Shown piece after piece: positions 1 through 8,045 of a DNA stretch of 61,485 bases; position 1 is the first letter of the stretch, and the number at the start of each line of letters is the position of its first letter. Source of the DNA: Dysgonomonas sp. 521 (lineage in GTDB: Bacteria; Bacteroidota; Bacteroidia; Bacteroidales; Dysgonomonadaceae); assembly GCF_010501055.1 (NCBI RefSeq), contig NZ_QVMO01000043.1, positions 1-61,485 on the forward strand. Reading direction: 5' to 3'. Under the pieces are notes generated by a model. That model was not told where the DNA came from and did not search any database. It worked only from the letters and a program-made list of their open reading frames with translations. The position numbers were made by a program, and so were the translations under genes.

Positions 1-184
1 AGAAACTGTTTAAATTTTATTCGTTCAAATTTTTAGAGATGTTTTAGAGATGTTTTTTTCTTTCTTGAAACGATAATAGCGGGCTATTTGAGTTGAGAGA
101 AAGGAAAAAACAGCCGAAAACAGACTAAAAATGAACGAAGAAAAAGGTATAATAAAATATTCGTATAAAATTTAAACAGTTTCT
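1..184 (+). repeat. 184-bp inverted-repeat element, copy 1 (MITE-like)
   Basis: The ends are inverted repeats beginning AGAAACTGTTTAAATTTTAT (about 23 bp with one mismatch), and a central palindrome around AATAGCGGGCTATT lies near position 90. No ORF is present. It matches the copies at 40167-40350 (about 3 differences) and 53706-53889 (reverse, about 6 differences), all exactly 184 bp. The right flank begins TCA. The left flank is cut by the window edge after an A, which fits a TNA duplication. Confidence 0.9.
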
Positions 185-357
185 CAGTGAACCTCAGTGT
201 CTACTCAGTGCGGCTCAGTGTAATTATTGAGTAAATCAATGACCTTTATTTACATAACTAACCCTTTTATCAAAAGCCTCTGAATTTATCTTATTATAGG
301 GTCTTCAGCGGAAGACTGCAAAGAAGAAAAGTAACACTGGAAAATGGTAAAATAGCT

Positions 358-380
358 GTCACTTTTGTCACTTTTTTATT
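358..380. repeat. Short dispersed repeat (GTCACTTTTGTCACTTTTT)
   Basis: This sequence recurs, in either orientation, at 7245-7268, 13654-13692, 35875-35900 and 48591-48610, always between genes. Here it lies just beyond the 3' end of the TIGR02757 gene. Its role is unknown. Confidence 0.6.
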
Positions 381-386
381 ACATCC

Positions 387-1169
387 TTATGGGATAATAC
401 ACTTTTCCTCTATCGAAATACCAAAGAGGGCAAAGTCGTATTTTGCAGGGTCGTTGGCATCCAGTAGCCTGAGGTTTTCGGTAAGTTCGATGGCTGCTTT
501 CCAGTCCGGCTTGTCGCGTTCCAGTAATCCTATTTTACGGGCGGTACGTTCCACATGGAGGTCGAGGGGGCATATTAGCTGTGCCGGCTTTATCTTCTTC
601 CAGATGCCGAAGTCTACACCTTTGTCGTCATCGCGTACCATCCAGCGCAGATACATATTCAGGCGTTTGCAGGCCGATTTCTGCGTAGGGGAGGGGATAT
701 GCTTGCGTGTGCGGTGAGGCGCATCGGGATATGAGAAGAAGTAGGACTGGAAATGATTCAGTGCAGATTCAATATCCATTTCTTTTTCGGGGAAAAAGGC
801 TTCTTCCAGTGTGTCGTGGCGGGAATAGTGGCGTTTCATGAAATCGACGCAGTATAGCAGGTCGGTATCGTTGAATGTCCTGTGTTTAAAGCCAAGGAGC
901 TTTTTCAGGTCGGCATCGGTGTGTCCGGTAACAAATGCGTAAGGGTCATCGTCCATTCTGCCGGACAATTCCCTGCATTTGCTTATGATGGTTTTCCGTT
1001 GTCCCCATGCAAATATGGCAGCGAAGAACCCCATTATCTCCATATCCTGCTTTCGAGTAAAGCTATGAGGAATGCTTACAGGGTCATTCGTTATGAATCC
1101 GGGAGTATTGTATTGTTCTACCTTTTGGTCGAGGAAGCCTTTTATATCGAATATGTTTATACCTTTCAT
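387..1169 (-). CDS. TIGR02757 (DUF2400) family protein
   Basis: This 260-residue protein matches the TIGR02757/DUF2400 family, which is widespread and conserved in Bacteroidetes and has no agreed biochemical role. Recognisable family segments are AWGQRKT near residues 54-60, a central LDLHVERTARKIGLL stretch and a C-terminal DPAKYDFALFG block. From memory the fold resembles helix-hairpin-helix DNA glycosylases, but I see no proof of catalysis here. There is no signal peptide, so it should be cytoplasmic. It is a single-gene unit with its own TATCTTTG promoter match about 20 bp upstream on the minus strand. The first ATG is used because the -7 box lies just before it. Confidence 0.85.
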   Translation of the reverse strand: MKGINIFDIKGFLDQKVEQYNTPGFITNDPVSIPHSFTRKQDMEIMGFFAAIFAWGQRKTIISKCRELSGRMDDDPYAFVTGHTDADLKKLLGFKHRTFNDTDLLYCVDFMKRHYSRHDTLEEAFFPEKEMDIESALNHFQSYFFSYPDAPHRTRKHIPSPTQKSACKRLNMYLRWMVRDDDKGVDFGIWKKIKPAQLICPLDLHVERTARKIGLLERDKPDWKAAIELTENLRLLDANDPAKYDFALFGISIEEKCIIP

Positions 1170-1189
1170 GCCTGTTTTGTTTTACAGGG

Positions 1190-1197
1190 CAAAGATA
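1190..1197 (-). promoter_or_regulatory. Predicted Bacteroidetes promoter -7 box (TATCTTTG)
   Basis: An exact TAnnTTTG match on the minus strand, 20 bp upstream of the ATG of the TIGR02757 gene. No clear -33 element was identified. Confidence 0.55.
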
Positions 1198-1550
1198 TAA
1201 AAAACAAAGGGTGTGTGTCAAAAGCCTCCCGTGTTAGGATATGCTTGATTGAGTATTAACGGTCGATTCTCAGTAAATTTTCTTCAGAATCGAATATGTG
1301 GAAATTGCCCGGTTGAAGGCTATTATTTCAGCGTGTAAACGAAGTGGCAGAACGCGTATTATCAAAAGGATTGAGGAATAGCTATAGCTTTGTTTTGAAA
1401 CAAAAAACAGAAAGATTAAAAAAAATTAAAAGTATTAGGAATAATTAAAATAAGGAATATGCATTTCATTTTCAACGGGAAAAACAAGTAGCTTTGTATA
1501 ATAGAGTAGGGAAACCAAAAATAATTATATAAACCAATACTTAAAAAGTT
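1198..1550. other. Intergenic region between divergent genes
   Basis: About 350 bp, increasingly AT-rich toward the right. It holds the promoter of the minus-strand gene at its left edge and that of the OmpA/TPR lipoprotein at its right. I see no RNA gene, repeat or convincing ORF in it. Confidence 0.5.
1489..1496 (+). promoter_or_regulatory. Predicted promoter -7 box (TAGCTTTG)
   Basis: Matches TAnnTTTG 54 bp before the ATG of the lipoprotein gene at 1551, giving a predicted leader of roughly 48 nt. Confidence 0.55.
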
Positions 1551-3251
1551 ATGAAAAGGCAGAAATTAATTCAGTTTCTTTCATTGGTGGCTTTTATTGC
1601 GATAGTGGCGTCATCATGTGGAAAGAAGACAATTCCTCCTTTAGCAAATTCGTTGTTTACAACCAATCCGTCCCCGCTGGAGTTGGTCGGAAATAAAGTC
1701 CCTGTGACAATAAACGGACGTTTCCCTGCTAAATGGTTTGAAAAGGGAACTACTGTTGTAGTTACTCCTGTATTGAAATATAAGGGTGGAGAAGCATTAG
1801 GCACACCTTACACATATCAGGGCGAAAATGTAGCGGGTAATGGTATTGTAGTACCATACGAAAGCGGTAGCGCTATTACAATGAAGTCGGAATTCGACTA
1901 TGTGCCGGCTATGAAAAAATCCGAATTATTCCTTCGCTTCGACTTTTACAGGGATCGTAAACAGGTACCCGGTATCAGTGATGTGAAGATTGCCGATGGC
2001 GTACTTGCTACTCAGGCGCTGGCCAGTGCAGAGACATCTGCTCCGGCTGTTGCACCGGATGCCTTCCAGCGTGTTATCAAAGAAACGTATGATGCTGATA
2101 TCATGTTTCTTATTCAACGTGCCGAACTTCGTTCGAGTGAGTTGAACTCAACTAATATGGTAGCATGGAAAGAACTGGTAAAAGAAGCAGACAATAACGA
2201 ACGTAAGCGTGTGGATGTGGAAGTATCCGCTTATGCGTCTCCTGACGGTGGATTCAAACTGAATGAAAAGCTGGCCGAACAACGTGAAAAAAATACGACA
2301 GACTATCTGAACAAAGAATTTAAGAAAGATGATGTATATACCGAAATAAACGCGCGTTATACGGCTCAGGACTGGGATGGATTCCAGAAACTGGTGCAGG
2401 CATCCAGCTTACAGGACAAGGATATCGTGTTAAGAGTGTTGTCTATGTATCCTGATCCTGAAACAAGGGAAAGGGAGATAAAGAATATCTCTGTTGTCTA
2501 TTCCGATTTGGCAGAAACGATCTTGCCTAAGCTGCGCCGCTCACGTTTGATGGCCAATGTAGAAGTGATAGGTAAGACCGATGAGGAACTGAAAAATATA
2601 GCGCTGGGCAGCGAGTACGGAGACCTCACGGTGGAAGAACTGTTGTATGCGGCCAACCTTGACGGTGTATCGAAGGAGAAAATATACTCATATATTACTC
2701 AGAAGTATCCGAACGATTATCGTGGATGGAACAATCTGGGAGCTTATTATTATCAGAACGGGCAAAACAGCAGGGCTATTCAGGCCTTCAATAAGGCATC
2801 GGGGATATCCTCCCGCGCGCCCGAAGCAAATATGAACCTGGCTCTGGTATCTCTTGCTGATGGTAATACCGCGAAAGCAGAGCAATTGCTGGGTAATTCT
2901 TCGGGAGCCAGTACTTTAGGCGAAACTATGGGCTTGATGTATATTCAGAAAGGAGACTACAATAAGGCTGTACAATCTTTTGGCAATACAGTCTCGAACA
3001 ATGCCGCTTTGGCTCAGATACTGACTAAGAATTACAGCAAGGCTCAACAGGTTCTCGATGCTGTGCCTAATAAAGATGCCACTACCTATTATCTGGCTGC
3101 CATTGTTGCGGCGAGGACTAACAGTGCATCGGGCGTTGCCGGTAATCTCAAATCGGCAATTCAGAATGGAGCCTCTACATCTGATATTGCGAATGATATC
3201 GAATTTTCTAAGTTCCTGACCAATCCTGATATTAAGAACATGCTGTTCTGA
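1551..3251 (+). CDS. OmpA-like / tetratricopeptide-repeat lipoprotein
   Basis: A 566-residue exported lipoprotein: the N-terminal hydrophobic segment ends in VASSC, a lipobox with Cys23. An N-terminal beta-rich region (about 30-170) is followed by an OmpA-like segment with ASPDGGFKLNEKLAEQR near residue 226, the pattern by which OmpA domains bind peptidoglycan, and then TPR-type helical repeats (about 380-550, including WNNLGAYYYQNGQNSRAIQ). The order suggests an outer-membrane anchor that also docks partner proteins; the exact role is unknown. The gene stands alone with a promoter and a terminator. It looks paralogous to the larger lipoprotein at 54024-56369, which ends in the same OmpA-like plus repeat arrangement. 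Confidence 0.8.
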   Translation: MKRQKLIQFLSLVAFIAIVASSCGKKTIPPLANSLFTTNPSPLELVGNKVPVTINGRFPAKWFEKGTTVVVTPVLKYKGGEALGTPYTYQGENVAGNGIVVPYESGSAITMKSEFDYVPAMKKSELFLRFDFYRDRKQVPGISDVKIADGVLATQALASAETSAPAVAPDAFQRVIKETYDADIMFLIQRAELRSSELNSTNMVAWKELVKEADNNERKRVDVEVSAYASPDGGFKLNEKLAEQREKNTTDYLNKEFKKDDVYTEINARYTAQDWDGFQKLVQASSLQDKDIVLRVLSMYPDPETREREIKNISVVYSDLAETILPKLRRSRLMANVEVIGKTDEELKNIALGSEYGDLTVEELLYAANLDGVSKEKIYSYITQKYPNDYRGWNNLGAYYYQNGQNSRAIQAFNKASGISSRAPEANMNLALVSLADGNTAKAEQLLGNSSGASTLGETMGLMYIQKGDYNKAVQSFGNTVSNNAALAQILTKNYSKAQQVLDAVPNKDATTYYLAAIVAARTNSASGVAGNLKSAIQNGASTSDIANDIEFSKFLTNPDIKNMLF

Positions 3252-3274
3252 TAAAGGAGCGTGATAAATATAAG

Positions 3275-3303
3275 AAGCTCAGAGTTTTTGCTGAGCTTTT
3301 TTT
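3275..3303 (+). terminator. Intrinsic terminator of the OmpA/TPR lipoprotein gene
   Basis: A perfect 8-bp stem (AAGCTCAG/CTGAGCTT) with an 8-nt loop followed by a T run, 24 bp after the stop codon. Confidence 0.85.
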
Positions 3304-3372
3304 ATATCACTAGAACGAAATGTATAAAAGGAAAATAAATTAACTTTATCCGAATATCTTAATTAGAATTGT

Positions 3373-4329
3373 ATGAAATATAATTTTTGCGGAAACAGCG
3401 GGTTGCAACTCCCTGAAATATCCTTGGGATTGTGGCATAACTTCGGAGACGTGGATAGTTTCGAAATGGCGACATCTATGATACTGCATGCCTTCGATAG
3501 CGGTATAACCCATTTCGATTTGGCGAACAACTATGGCCCGCCTCCGGGAAGCGCTGAAACCAATTTTGGCAAGATATTAGCGAAGGAACTTAAAGGGCAT
3601 CGCGATGAGCTTATCATATCCTCCAAGGCCGGGCACCTGATGTGGGACGGCCCTTATGGAGACGGAGGGTCGCGCAAATATATTATGGCGAGCATAGACC
3701 AAAGCCTGAAACGCACCGGATTGGAATACTTTGATATATTCTACTCGCACAGGTATGATCCGCAGACGCCGGTAGAAGAGACGATGCAGGCTCTGATAGA
3801 TATAGTCCGCCAGGGGAAAGCTCTGTATGTGGGTATATCCAAATATCCGCCTCAGAAATTGGTACAGGCTTATGAAATACTGAAATCGCATCATGTCCCT
3901 TGCCTTATCTATCAGGATAAGTACAGTATGCTTGTGCGCGACCCCGAAGCAGAGCACATGGCTATAAATAAAGAGTATGGTGTGGGATTCATCGCTTTTT
4001 CGCCATTAGCGCAAGGTCTGCTTACCGATAAGTACCTGCATGGGATCCCTGAAACATCACGGGCACATAAGAGCCACGGCTTTTTGCAGGAAAGCGAGGT
4101 TACCGCCGACGTGATAAAGAGAGTATCGGCTCTCAATGACTTAGCTGCACAGAGAGGGCAAACTTTAGCCGAAATGGCTTTGGCATGGCTGCTGCATAAT
4201 GAAGCGGTGACATCCGTGATTATCGGAACAAGTTCCTTGGGGCAATTGAAGGATAATCTGAAAGCAAGGGATAATGCGGATTTTTCTGCTGATGAACTAG
4301 CTTTGATAGAGAAGATATTAACTGAGTAA
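3373..4329 (+). CDS. Aldo/keto reductase (YghZ-like)
   Basis: A 318-residue NADPH-dependent aldo/keto reductase with the family catalytic tetrad visible: Asp49 and Tyr54 in FDLANNYGPPPG, Lys85 in SSKAGH and His126 in YSHRYD. The sequence LANNYGPPPGSAE and the overall layout match the YghZ/YajO (AKR14-like) group, which reduces small aldehydes such as L-glyceraldehyde 3-phosphate and methylglyoxal. The true substrate here cannot be told from sequence. It is cytoplasmic and monocistronic, ending at a hairpin shared with the convergent sigma factor gene. Alternative: another AKR subfamily with the same tetrad. Confidence 0.88.
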   Translation: MKYNFCGNSGLQLPEISLGLWHNFGDVDSFEMATSMILHAFDSGITHFDLANNYGPPPGSAETNFGKILAKELKGHRDELIISSKAGHLMWDGPYGDGGSRKYIMASIDQSLKRTGLEYFDIFYSHRYDPQTPVEETMQALIDIVRQGKALYVGISKYPPQKLVQAYEILKSHHVPCLIYQDKYSMLVRDPEAEHMAINKEYGVGFIAFSPLAQGLLTDKYLHGIPETSRAHKSHGFLQESEVTADVIKRVSALNDLAAQRGQTLAEMALAWLLHNEAVTSVIIGTSSLGQLKDNLKARDNADFSADELALIEKILTE

Positions 4330-4341
4330 AGACTTGATAAT

Positions 4342-4390
4342 GAAAAGGAAAAGGATGCAATAAAATATATTGGCATCCTTTCCTTTTCTT
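4342..4390. terminator. Bidirectional terminator between convergent genes
   Basis: A long stem (GAAAAGGAAAAGGATGC paired with GCATCCTTTCCTTTTC, one bulge) with a 14-nt AT loop. It lies between the stops of the aldo/keto reductase and the sigma factor and is flanked by T/A runs suitable for both strands. Confidence 0.8.
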
Positions 4391-4413
4391 AACTTTTGAA
4401 AAACTACACGGTT

Positions 4414-5004
4414 TCACATCGTAAGCACGATGTTGTTTTCTTCCGCCATACGGCGTATGTTCAGAATAGCATAACGCATGCGGCCTAAAGCGGTATTAAT
4501 GCTTACACCTGTCATGTCTGCTATTTCTTTGAAACTTAAGTCCTGATAATAACGCATTTCCAGAACCTCCCGTTGGTTGTCGGGCAAGAAAGAGATAAGC
4601 TTGCGTATATCGGATGTTATCTGCATCCTTACCAGCTCATCTTCTATAGTCCCGTCGCAGAGGGTAGGGTTGTTTAATAAATCTACGGGAGCTTCATCGT
4701 TCGATACTGTATTTTCATTCTTCTCCTGACGGAAATGGTCTATAATCAGATTGTGCGCTATACGTGAAATCCATGCACGGAATTTACCTGTTTCGGTATA
4801 ACGTCCCTGTTTGATAGTAACAATGGCTTTTATAAATGTTTCCTGGAAAATGTCTTCGGCAAGCTCTCTATTACGTACGGTGAAGTAAATGTAATTGAAT
4901 ACGCTTTGCTTGTGTCGCTCTAATAATATATCAAAAGCAATGTTATTGCCATTAGAATAATCACAGACTAATTGCTCATCAGTCATGGCTATCAATGTTT
5001 CCAT
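4414..5004 (-). CDS. RNA polymerase sigma factor, ECF type
   Basis: A 196-residue ECF sigma-70 factor. Region 2 (about 20-90) includes YFTVRNRELAEDIFQETF and FRAWISRIAHNLIIDHFR; region 4 (about 135-180) includes PDNQREVLEMRYYQDLSFKEIA and the helix-turn-helix MTGVSINTALGRMRYA. It would direct RNA polymerase to a dedicated promoter set. Unlike many Bacteroidetes ECF factors it has no FecR-type anti-sigma gene beside it, so its control is not evident. A second in-frame Met at residue 7 (MTDEQL) resembles the start of many homologues and could be the real start. Confidence 0.9.
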   Translation of the reverse strand: METLIAMTDEQLVCDYSNGNNIAFDILLERHKQSVFNYIYFTVRNRELAEDIFQETFIKAIVTIKQGRYTETGKFRAWISRIAHNLIIDHFRQEKNENTVSNDEAPVDLLNNPTLCDGTIEDELVRMQITSDIRKLISFLPDNQREVLEMRYYQDLSFKEIADMTGVSINTALGRMRYAILNIRRMAEENNIVLTM

Positions 5005-5147
5005 TATCTCTTATATTTAAAAATTCAGAGTAATGTTTATTCTATAGGCGATGTTTTTAGAGGTTTATTTATAAATTGCGTTAGTGATACAAATAAAAGA
5101 TAAATTAATGAAACTTACAAGAAGAGAAAGATTATTTAACTAAATAA

Positions 5148-5177
5148 AGAAGGCTCCCCAGTACGGAGAGCCTTTAT
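5148..5177 (-). terminator. Terminator of aqpZ
   Basis: A hairpin with AAGGCTC and GAGCCTT arms immediately beyond the aqpZ stop codon, followed on the minus strand by CTTTATTT. Confidence 0.7.
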
Positions 5178-5197
5178 GTTGTTTGGTTGCGGTTTTA

Positions 5198-5878
5198 TTA
5201 TGCTTCGTCTGTGTCTATAACCTTCCATACCACGGCAGCAATAGCAGCGCCAAGGAATGGTGCAACGATAAATAACCACAATTGCGACAGCGCTTTACCA
5301 CCTTCGATTGCATCGAACAAAGCAGGTCCGATACTACGGGCAGGGTTAACAGATGTTCCTGTGATAGGGATACATACAATATGTATCAGAACCAATGATA
5401 AACCGATTGCTAATCCGGCGAAGTTTCCGGCTCCGTTTTTGGAAGTAGTGCCAAGAACCACCATTAAGAAGATAAATGTAAATACCGTTTCAGCGATAAA
5501 AGCTGTTACCAGCGAACCTTCGACAAATCCGTTAGCTCCGGTCAAAGTAGTTGTCGATTCGGAATCTTTAGCTAATACATAAAGGATGGCTGAACCGATG
5601 ATGGCTCCGATTACCTGAAAAACAATGTACATTCCGGCATCTTTCCCCGACATTCTTTTTGATAAGAATACGCCCAGAGTGATTGCAGGATTGATATGGC
5701 AACCAGATATTTTGCCTATCGTATAAGCCATAGCAACAACTGATAAACCGAAAGCGAAAGCTACGCCTAGTGTACCTACCGATGCAAAAGGTTGACCGGC
5801 CCCGGCAAATACTGCGGCACCGCATCCCATAAGCACAAGGACCATAGTCCCGATCATTTCTGCTAAATACTTTTTCAT
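5198..5878 (-). CDS. aqpZ: Aquaporin Z (MIP family water channel)
   Basis: A 226-residue inner-membrane channel with six hydrophobic helices and the two half-helix motifs of the MIP family: NPA at residues 63-65 (SGCHINPAITLG) and NPA at 178-180 followed by Arg181 (GTSVNPARSIGPAL). Length and the small, water-type selectivity residues fit AqpZ rather than the longer glycerol facilitator GlpF. It probably carries water in response to osmotic change. The gene is monocistronic, with a hairpin terminator; no good TAnnTTTG promoter was found in the spacer. Confidence 0.93.
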   Translation of the reverse strand: MKKYLAEMIGTMVLVLMGCGAAVFAGAGQPFASVGTLGVAFAFGLSVVAMAYTIGKISGCHINPAITLGVFLSKRMSGKDAGMYIVFQVIGAIIGSAILYVLAKDSESTTTLTGANGFVEGSLVTAFIAETVFTFIFLMVVLGTTSKNGAGNFAGLAIGLSLVLIHIVCIPITGTSVNPARSIGPALFDAIEGGKALSQLWLFIVAPFLGAAIAAVVWKVIDTDEA

Positions 5879-6116
5879 TGAAATAAATAGTTTAAATTAA
5901 ACATTATAATATGTAGTAAGCCTTGTTTGTATTAAATAGATATCTTATCGAATAGAACGGTATAGGTTTGTTTTTTATATAGTTATATATTGATATATAA
6001 TGTTTTATTCGATATAAACTCTAAAATTTAAGACGAAGGTATATATAAAATCGGATATTTTTAAGAAAAAGTACAGATTTTTGTTTTTCTCCATACTCTT
6101 AATCAATGCCATTCTC

Positions 6117-6124
6117 TATATTTG
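6117..6124 (+). promoter_or_regulatory. Predicted promoter -7 box (TATATTTG)
   Basis: An exact TAnnTTTG match 28 bp upstream of the ATG at 6153. It is within the AT-rich spacer that separates this gene from divergent aqpZ. Confidence 0.6.
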
Positions 6125-6152
6125 TGTAGTCTAATCTTAAATAGGTGTTGCT

Positions 6153-6656
6153 ATGAAAAAAGGAATATTATCGGTTATATTTTTTATTATAATTACAGGT
6201 GTATGGGCTCAGGAGTATAGTGTGCCAAAGAATTATGAGTTCAGCGATAAGGATGCGTATGCTGCTTACGAGCCGCAGATAAAAGAAACGATAGGCTGGC
6301 TGCTGCAGTCGTCGCTGGGTAAAGAAGCGGGCAAAAGGCAGGAGGCCAATACATTCCTGATCGCATGGCTGACCGGTACGCCAAATGTGAGTGTAGTGGT
6401 AGACAGCAAGATAGCTGATTTTATAAAAATAAACCCGGAATTGTTAATACCCTTTATGGCCGGCTGGACTGAATACTCTTTAAATAATGATTATTCGAAA
6501 GATAATATTCGATGCGCAAAGGCTGGATTGGAAGCGGTGGCTGCGTTTTACCGTAAAAACAGAGGATACCTGAAAAAAGACGGAAGCGTGGAGAAAATAG
6601 AAAAACTGATAGAAAAAGGAAAATTGGAAGAGGATATAAGGAAGAAGCTAAAATAG
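6153..6656 (+). CDS. Exported protein of unknown function
   Basis: A 167-residue protein with a clear Sec signal peptide (about residues 1-19, ending ITGVWAQ) and a mainly helical, charged mature part ending in a Lys/Glu-rich tail. I recognise no domain. Segments such as WLLQSSLGKEAGKRQEAN and NPELLIPFMAGWTEYSL look like a compact helical domain. It is probably periplasmic. It has its own promoter and lies 44 bp upstream of the ABM-domain lipoprotein on the same strand, so the two may be co-transcribed. Confidence 0.7.
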   Translation: MKKGILSVIFFIIITGVWAQEYSVPKNYEFSDKDAYAAYEPQIKETIGWLLQSSLGKEAGKRQEANTFLIAWLTGTPNVSVVVDSKIADFIKINPELLIPFMAGWTEYSLNNDYSKDNIRCAKAGLEAVAAFYRKNRGYLKKDGSVEKIEKLIEKGKLEEDIRKKLK

Positions 6657-6700
6657 AGATACTATAGCCAGACTATTGTTAAATTATAAACATAAAACGT

Positions 6701-7117
6701 ATGAAAAAAGTTGTATTCTCCATGCTATTCGGATTATTATTGATCACAGGTTGTACCCCGAAGTCTCAAACATCCCAGGATGATGATACCATAGTCATAA
6801 AATCGGGTATGGAAGAAGGAAGAACAGGCGATGAACTAAAGATAGTTGCTATTATGACTGTTAAGCCTGAAGCTGTCAGGGATATATTACCTGTTTTTCA
6901 GGCAGTAGTGCAAGGCAGTCAGGAAGAGGACGGATGTATTTTCTATAATCTGCATCAGGATATTAATGATTCCACAAAGTTCGTTATGCTTGAGGAATGG
7001 AAATCACAAGCGGCCATAGATTATCATAATACGACAGAGCATTACAAGACGTTTAAAGAAGCATCGAAAGATATGATTGAAAAATCGGAAGTAAGTATCC
7101 TTAAATTAGTTTACTGA
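6701..7117 (+). CDS. Lipoprotein with antibiotic biosynthesis monooxygenase (ABM) domain
   Basis: A 138-residue lipoprotein with lipobox LITGC (Cys18), a short acidic linker, then a ferredoxin-like ABM domain (about 45-138) containing KPEAVRDILPVFQ, EEDGCIFYNLHQD and EEWKSQAAIDYH. Proteins with this domain include quinol monooxygenases (YgiN type) and heme-degrading enzymes, but the active residues are too variable to assign a reaction. Being lipidated it works outside the cytoplasm, which is unusual for the family. The gene at 7392 encodes a close paralogue without the signal. Confidence 0.8.
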   Translation: MKKVVFSMLFGLLLITGCTPKSQTSQDDDTIVIKSGMEEGRTGDELKIVAIMTVKPEAVRDILPVFQAVVQGSQEEDGCIFYNLHQDINDSTKFVMLEEWKSQAAIDYHNTTEHYKTFKEASKDMIEKSEVSILKLVY

Positions 7118-7244
7118 AAAAGGTTTATTCTCTTTATTTTATTCTTTTAAATTTATCTTATATAGGAGGTTCTTTGATGTGATATTATAATCTTAACGTC
7201 TTTGCGAGACTAGAAAAGTGACGATAAAAACGGATGAAAAAGAT

Positions 7245-7268
7245 GTCACTTTTGTCACTTTTTTATTT
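7245..7268. repeat. Short dispersed repeat (GTCACTTTTGTCACTTTTT)
   Basis: A second copy of the intergenic repeat described at 358-380, located between the two ABM-domain genes. Confidence 0.6.
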
Positions 7269-7354
7269 TGATGAAGTTGATGTTTATTCTATTTATAAGT
7301 ACACGTATATTGAATTTACATCATGACTTTTTATCAAACACAGATAAAATTACA

Positions 7355-7362
7355 TACTTTTG
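7355..7362 (+). promoter_or_regulatory. Predicted promoter -7 box (TACTTTTG)
   Basis: An exact TAnnTTTG match 30 bp before the ATG at 7392, giving a leader of about 23 nt. It shows the second ABM gene has its own promoter. Confidence 0.6.
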
Positions 7363-7391
7363 TAAGCTTAATAATATAAAATTGTAAGGCT

Positions 7392-7682
7392 ATGACAGAA
7401 TTAAAGATTGTTGCCGTTATTGTGGTAAAAGCTGCATTTCAGAGTGAGTTGGAAAAAGTATTCCACACTGTAGTGGATGAGACGCGTAAAGAAGCCGGAA
7501 ATGTTTCTTACGATCTGCATCAGGATACGAAAGATCCGTTAAAATATACCATTCTGGAGGTTTGGAAATCGCAGGATGCGATTGCAGAACATAATGAAAG
7601 CGCTCACTTTAAAGCATTCGTTGCTGCGGTAGAAGGTAAGGTGGATAGCCTGACTGTGGATGTAATAAAGAAAGTATACTAA
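7392..7682 (+). CDS. Cytoplasmic ABM-domain protein (putative quinol monooxygenase)
   Basis: A 96-residue stand-alone ABM domain, the usual size for YgiN-like dimeric monooxygenases. It shares with its neighbour the pattern ELKIVAVIVVKAAFQ, SYDLHQDTKDP and LEVWKSQDAIAEHNES, so the pair arose by duplication, one copy secreted as a lipoprotein and one kept inside. The reaction is not known. The stop codon TAA is also the left 3-bp target duplication of the 184-bp-family element that follows, so the element inserted directly at the end of the gene without altering the protein. Confidence 0.82.
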   Translation: MTELKIVAVIVVKAAFQSELEKVFHTVVDETRKEAGNVSYDLHQDTKDPLKYTILEVWKSQDAIAEHNESAHFKAFVAAVEGKVDSLTVDVIKKVY

Positions 7683-7689
7683 GAAACTG

Positions 7690-7832
7690 CACAGTACATG
7701 ACAAAAATTATTCAAACACGCTTTGGAGACGATGTAGGGGCAGTGGCTTGTCCCTGCCCGCTTGTCATCGTTTACGGGCACCCACAAGGGGATGCCCCTA
7801 CAGCAGGATATAAAATTTTGTCATGTACTGTG
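7690..7832 (+). repeat. 143-bp inverted-repeat element, copy 1, with 9-bp target duplication
   Basis: The ends are CACAGTACATGACAAAAATT and its near-perfect inverse. The core carries GC-rich hairpins (GTAGGGGCAG; GGGGATGCCCC). The 9-mer AAGAAACTG flanks it directly at 7681-7689 and 7833-7841. That 9-mer is the end of the 184-bp-family element, so this insertion is nested. It contains no ORF. Confidence 0.85.
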
Positions 7833-7975
7833 AAGAAACTGTTTAAATTTGACTGAAAATATTTCATATAACTGTTTTTGATTGTTCTTTGGTTCTTGTT
7901 TTTCTTTTTTCTTCTCTATTTTCTATTTTTTACTCTTGGTTTAGCCCGCTAAACCTGCGAATAAAAAGAAAAAAA

Positions 7976-7983
7976 TATATTTG
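7976..7983 (+). promoter_or_regulatory. Predicted aspS promoter -7 box (TATATTTG) inside a repeat
   Basis: The only TAnnTTTG match in the spacer before aspS, 63 bp upstream of the chosen ATG. It lies within the 184-bp-family element, so the element seems to supply the promoter. Confidence 0.45.
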
Positions 7984-8045
7984 AATTAATATAGAATAAG
8001 ATGCCAATCAAATTTAAACAGTTACTAATAAGGATAAAGTATAAT

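Larger units (their letters stand above)
7683..8025 (+). repeat. 184-bp-family element, copy 4, interrupted by a 143-bp element
   Basis: A divergent member of the 184-bp family running from GAAACTG at 7683 to CAGTTAC at 8025, with TAA on both sides (7680-7682 and 8026-8028) as target duplication. A 143-bp element plus a 9-bp duplication sits inside its left end; without these it would be about 191 bp. The core has the TTAGCCCGCTAA palindrome typical of the family. The right end stops 20 bp before the aspS ATG. Confidence 0.7.

Noticed and set aside
882..1259. 125-codon plus-strand ORF
   Set aside because: Antisense to the TIGR02757 gene and its promoter; no signal or domain.
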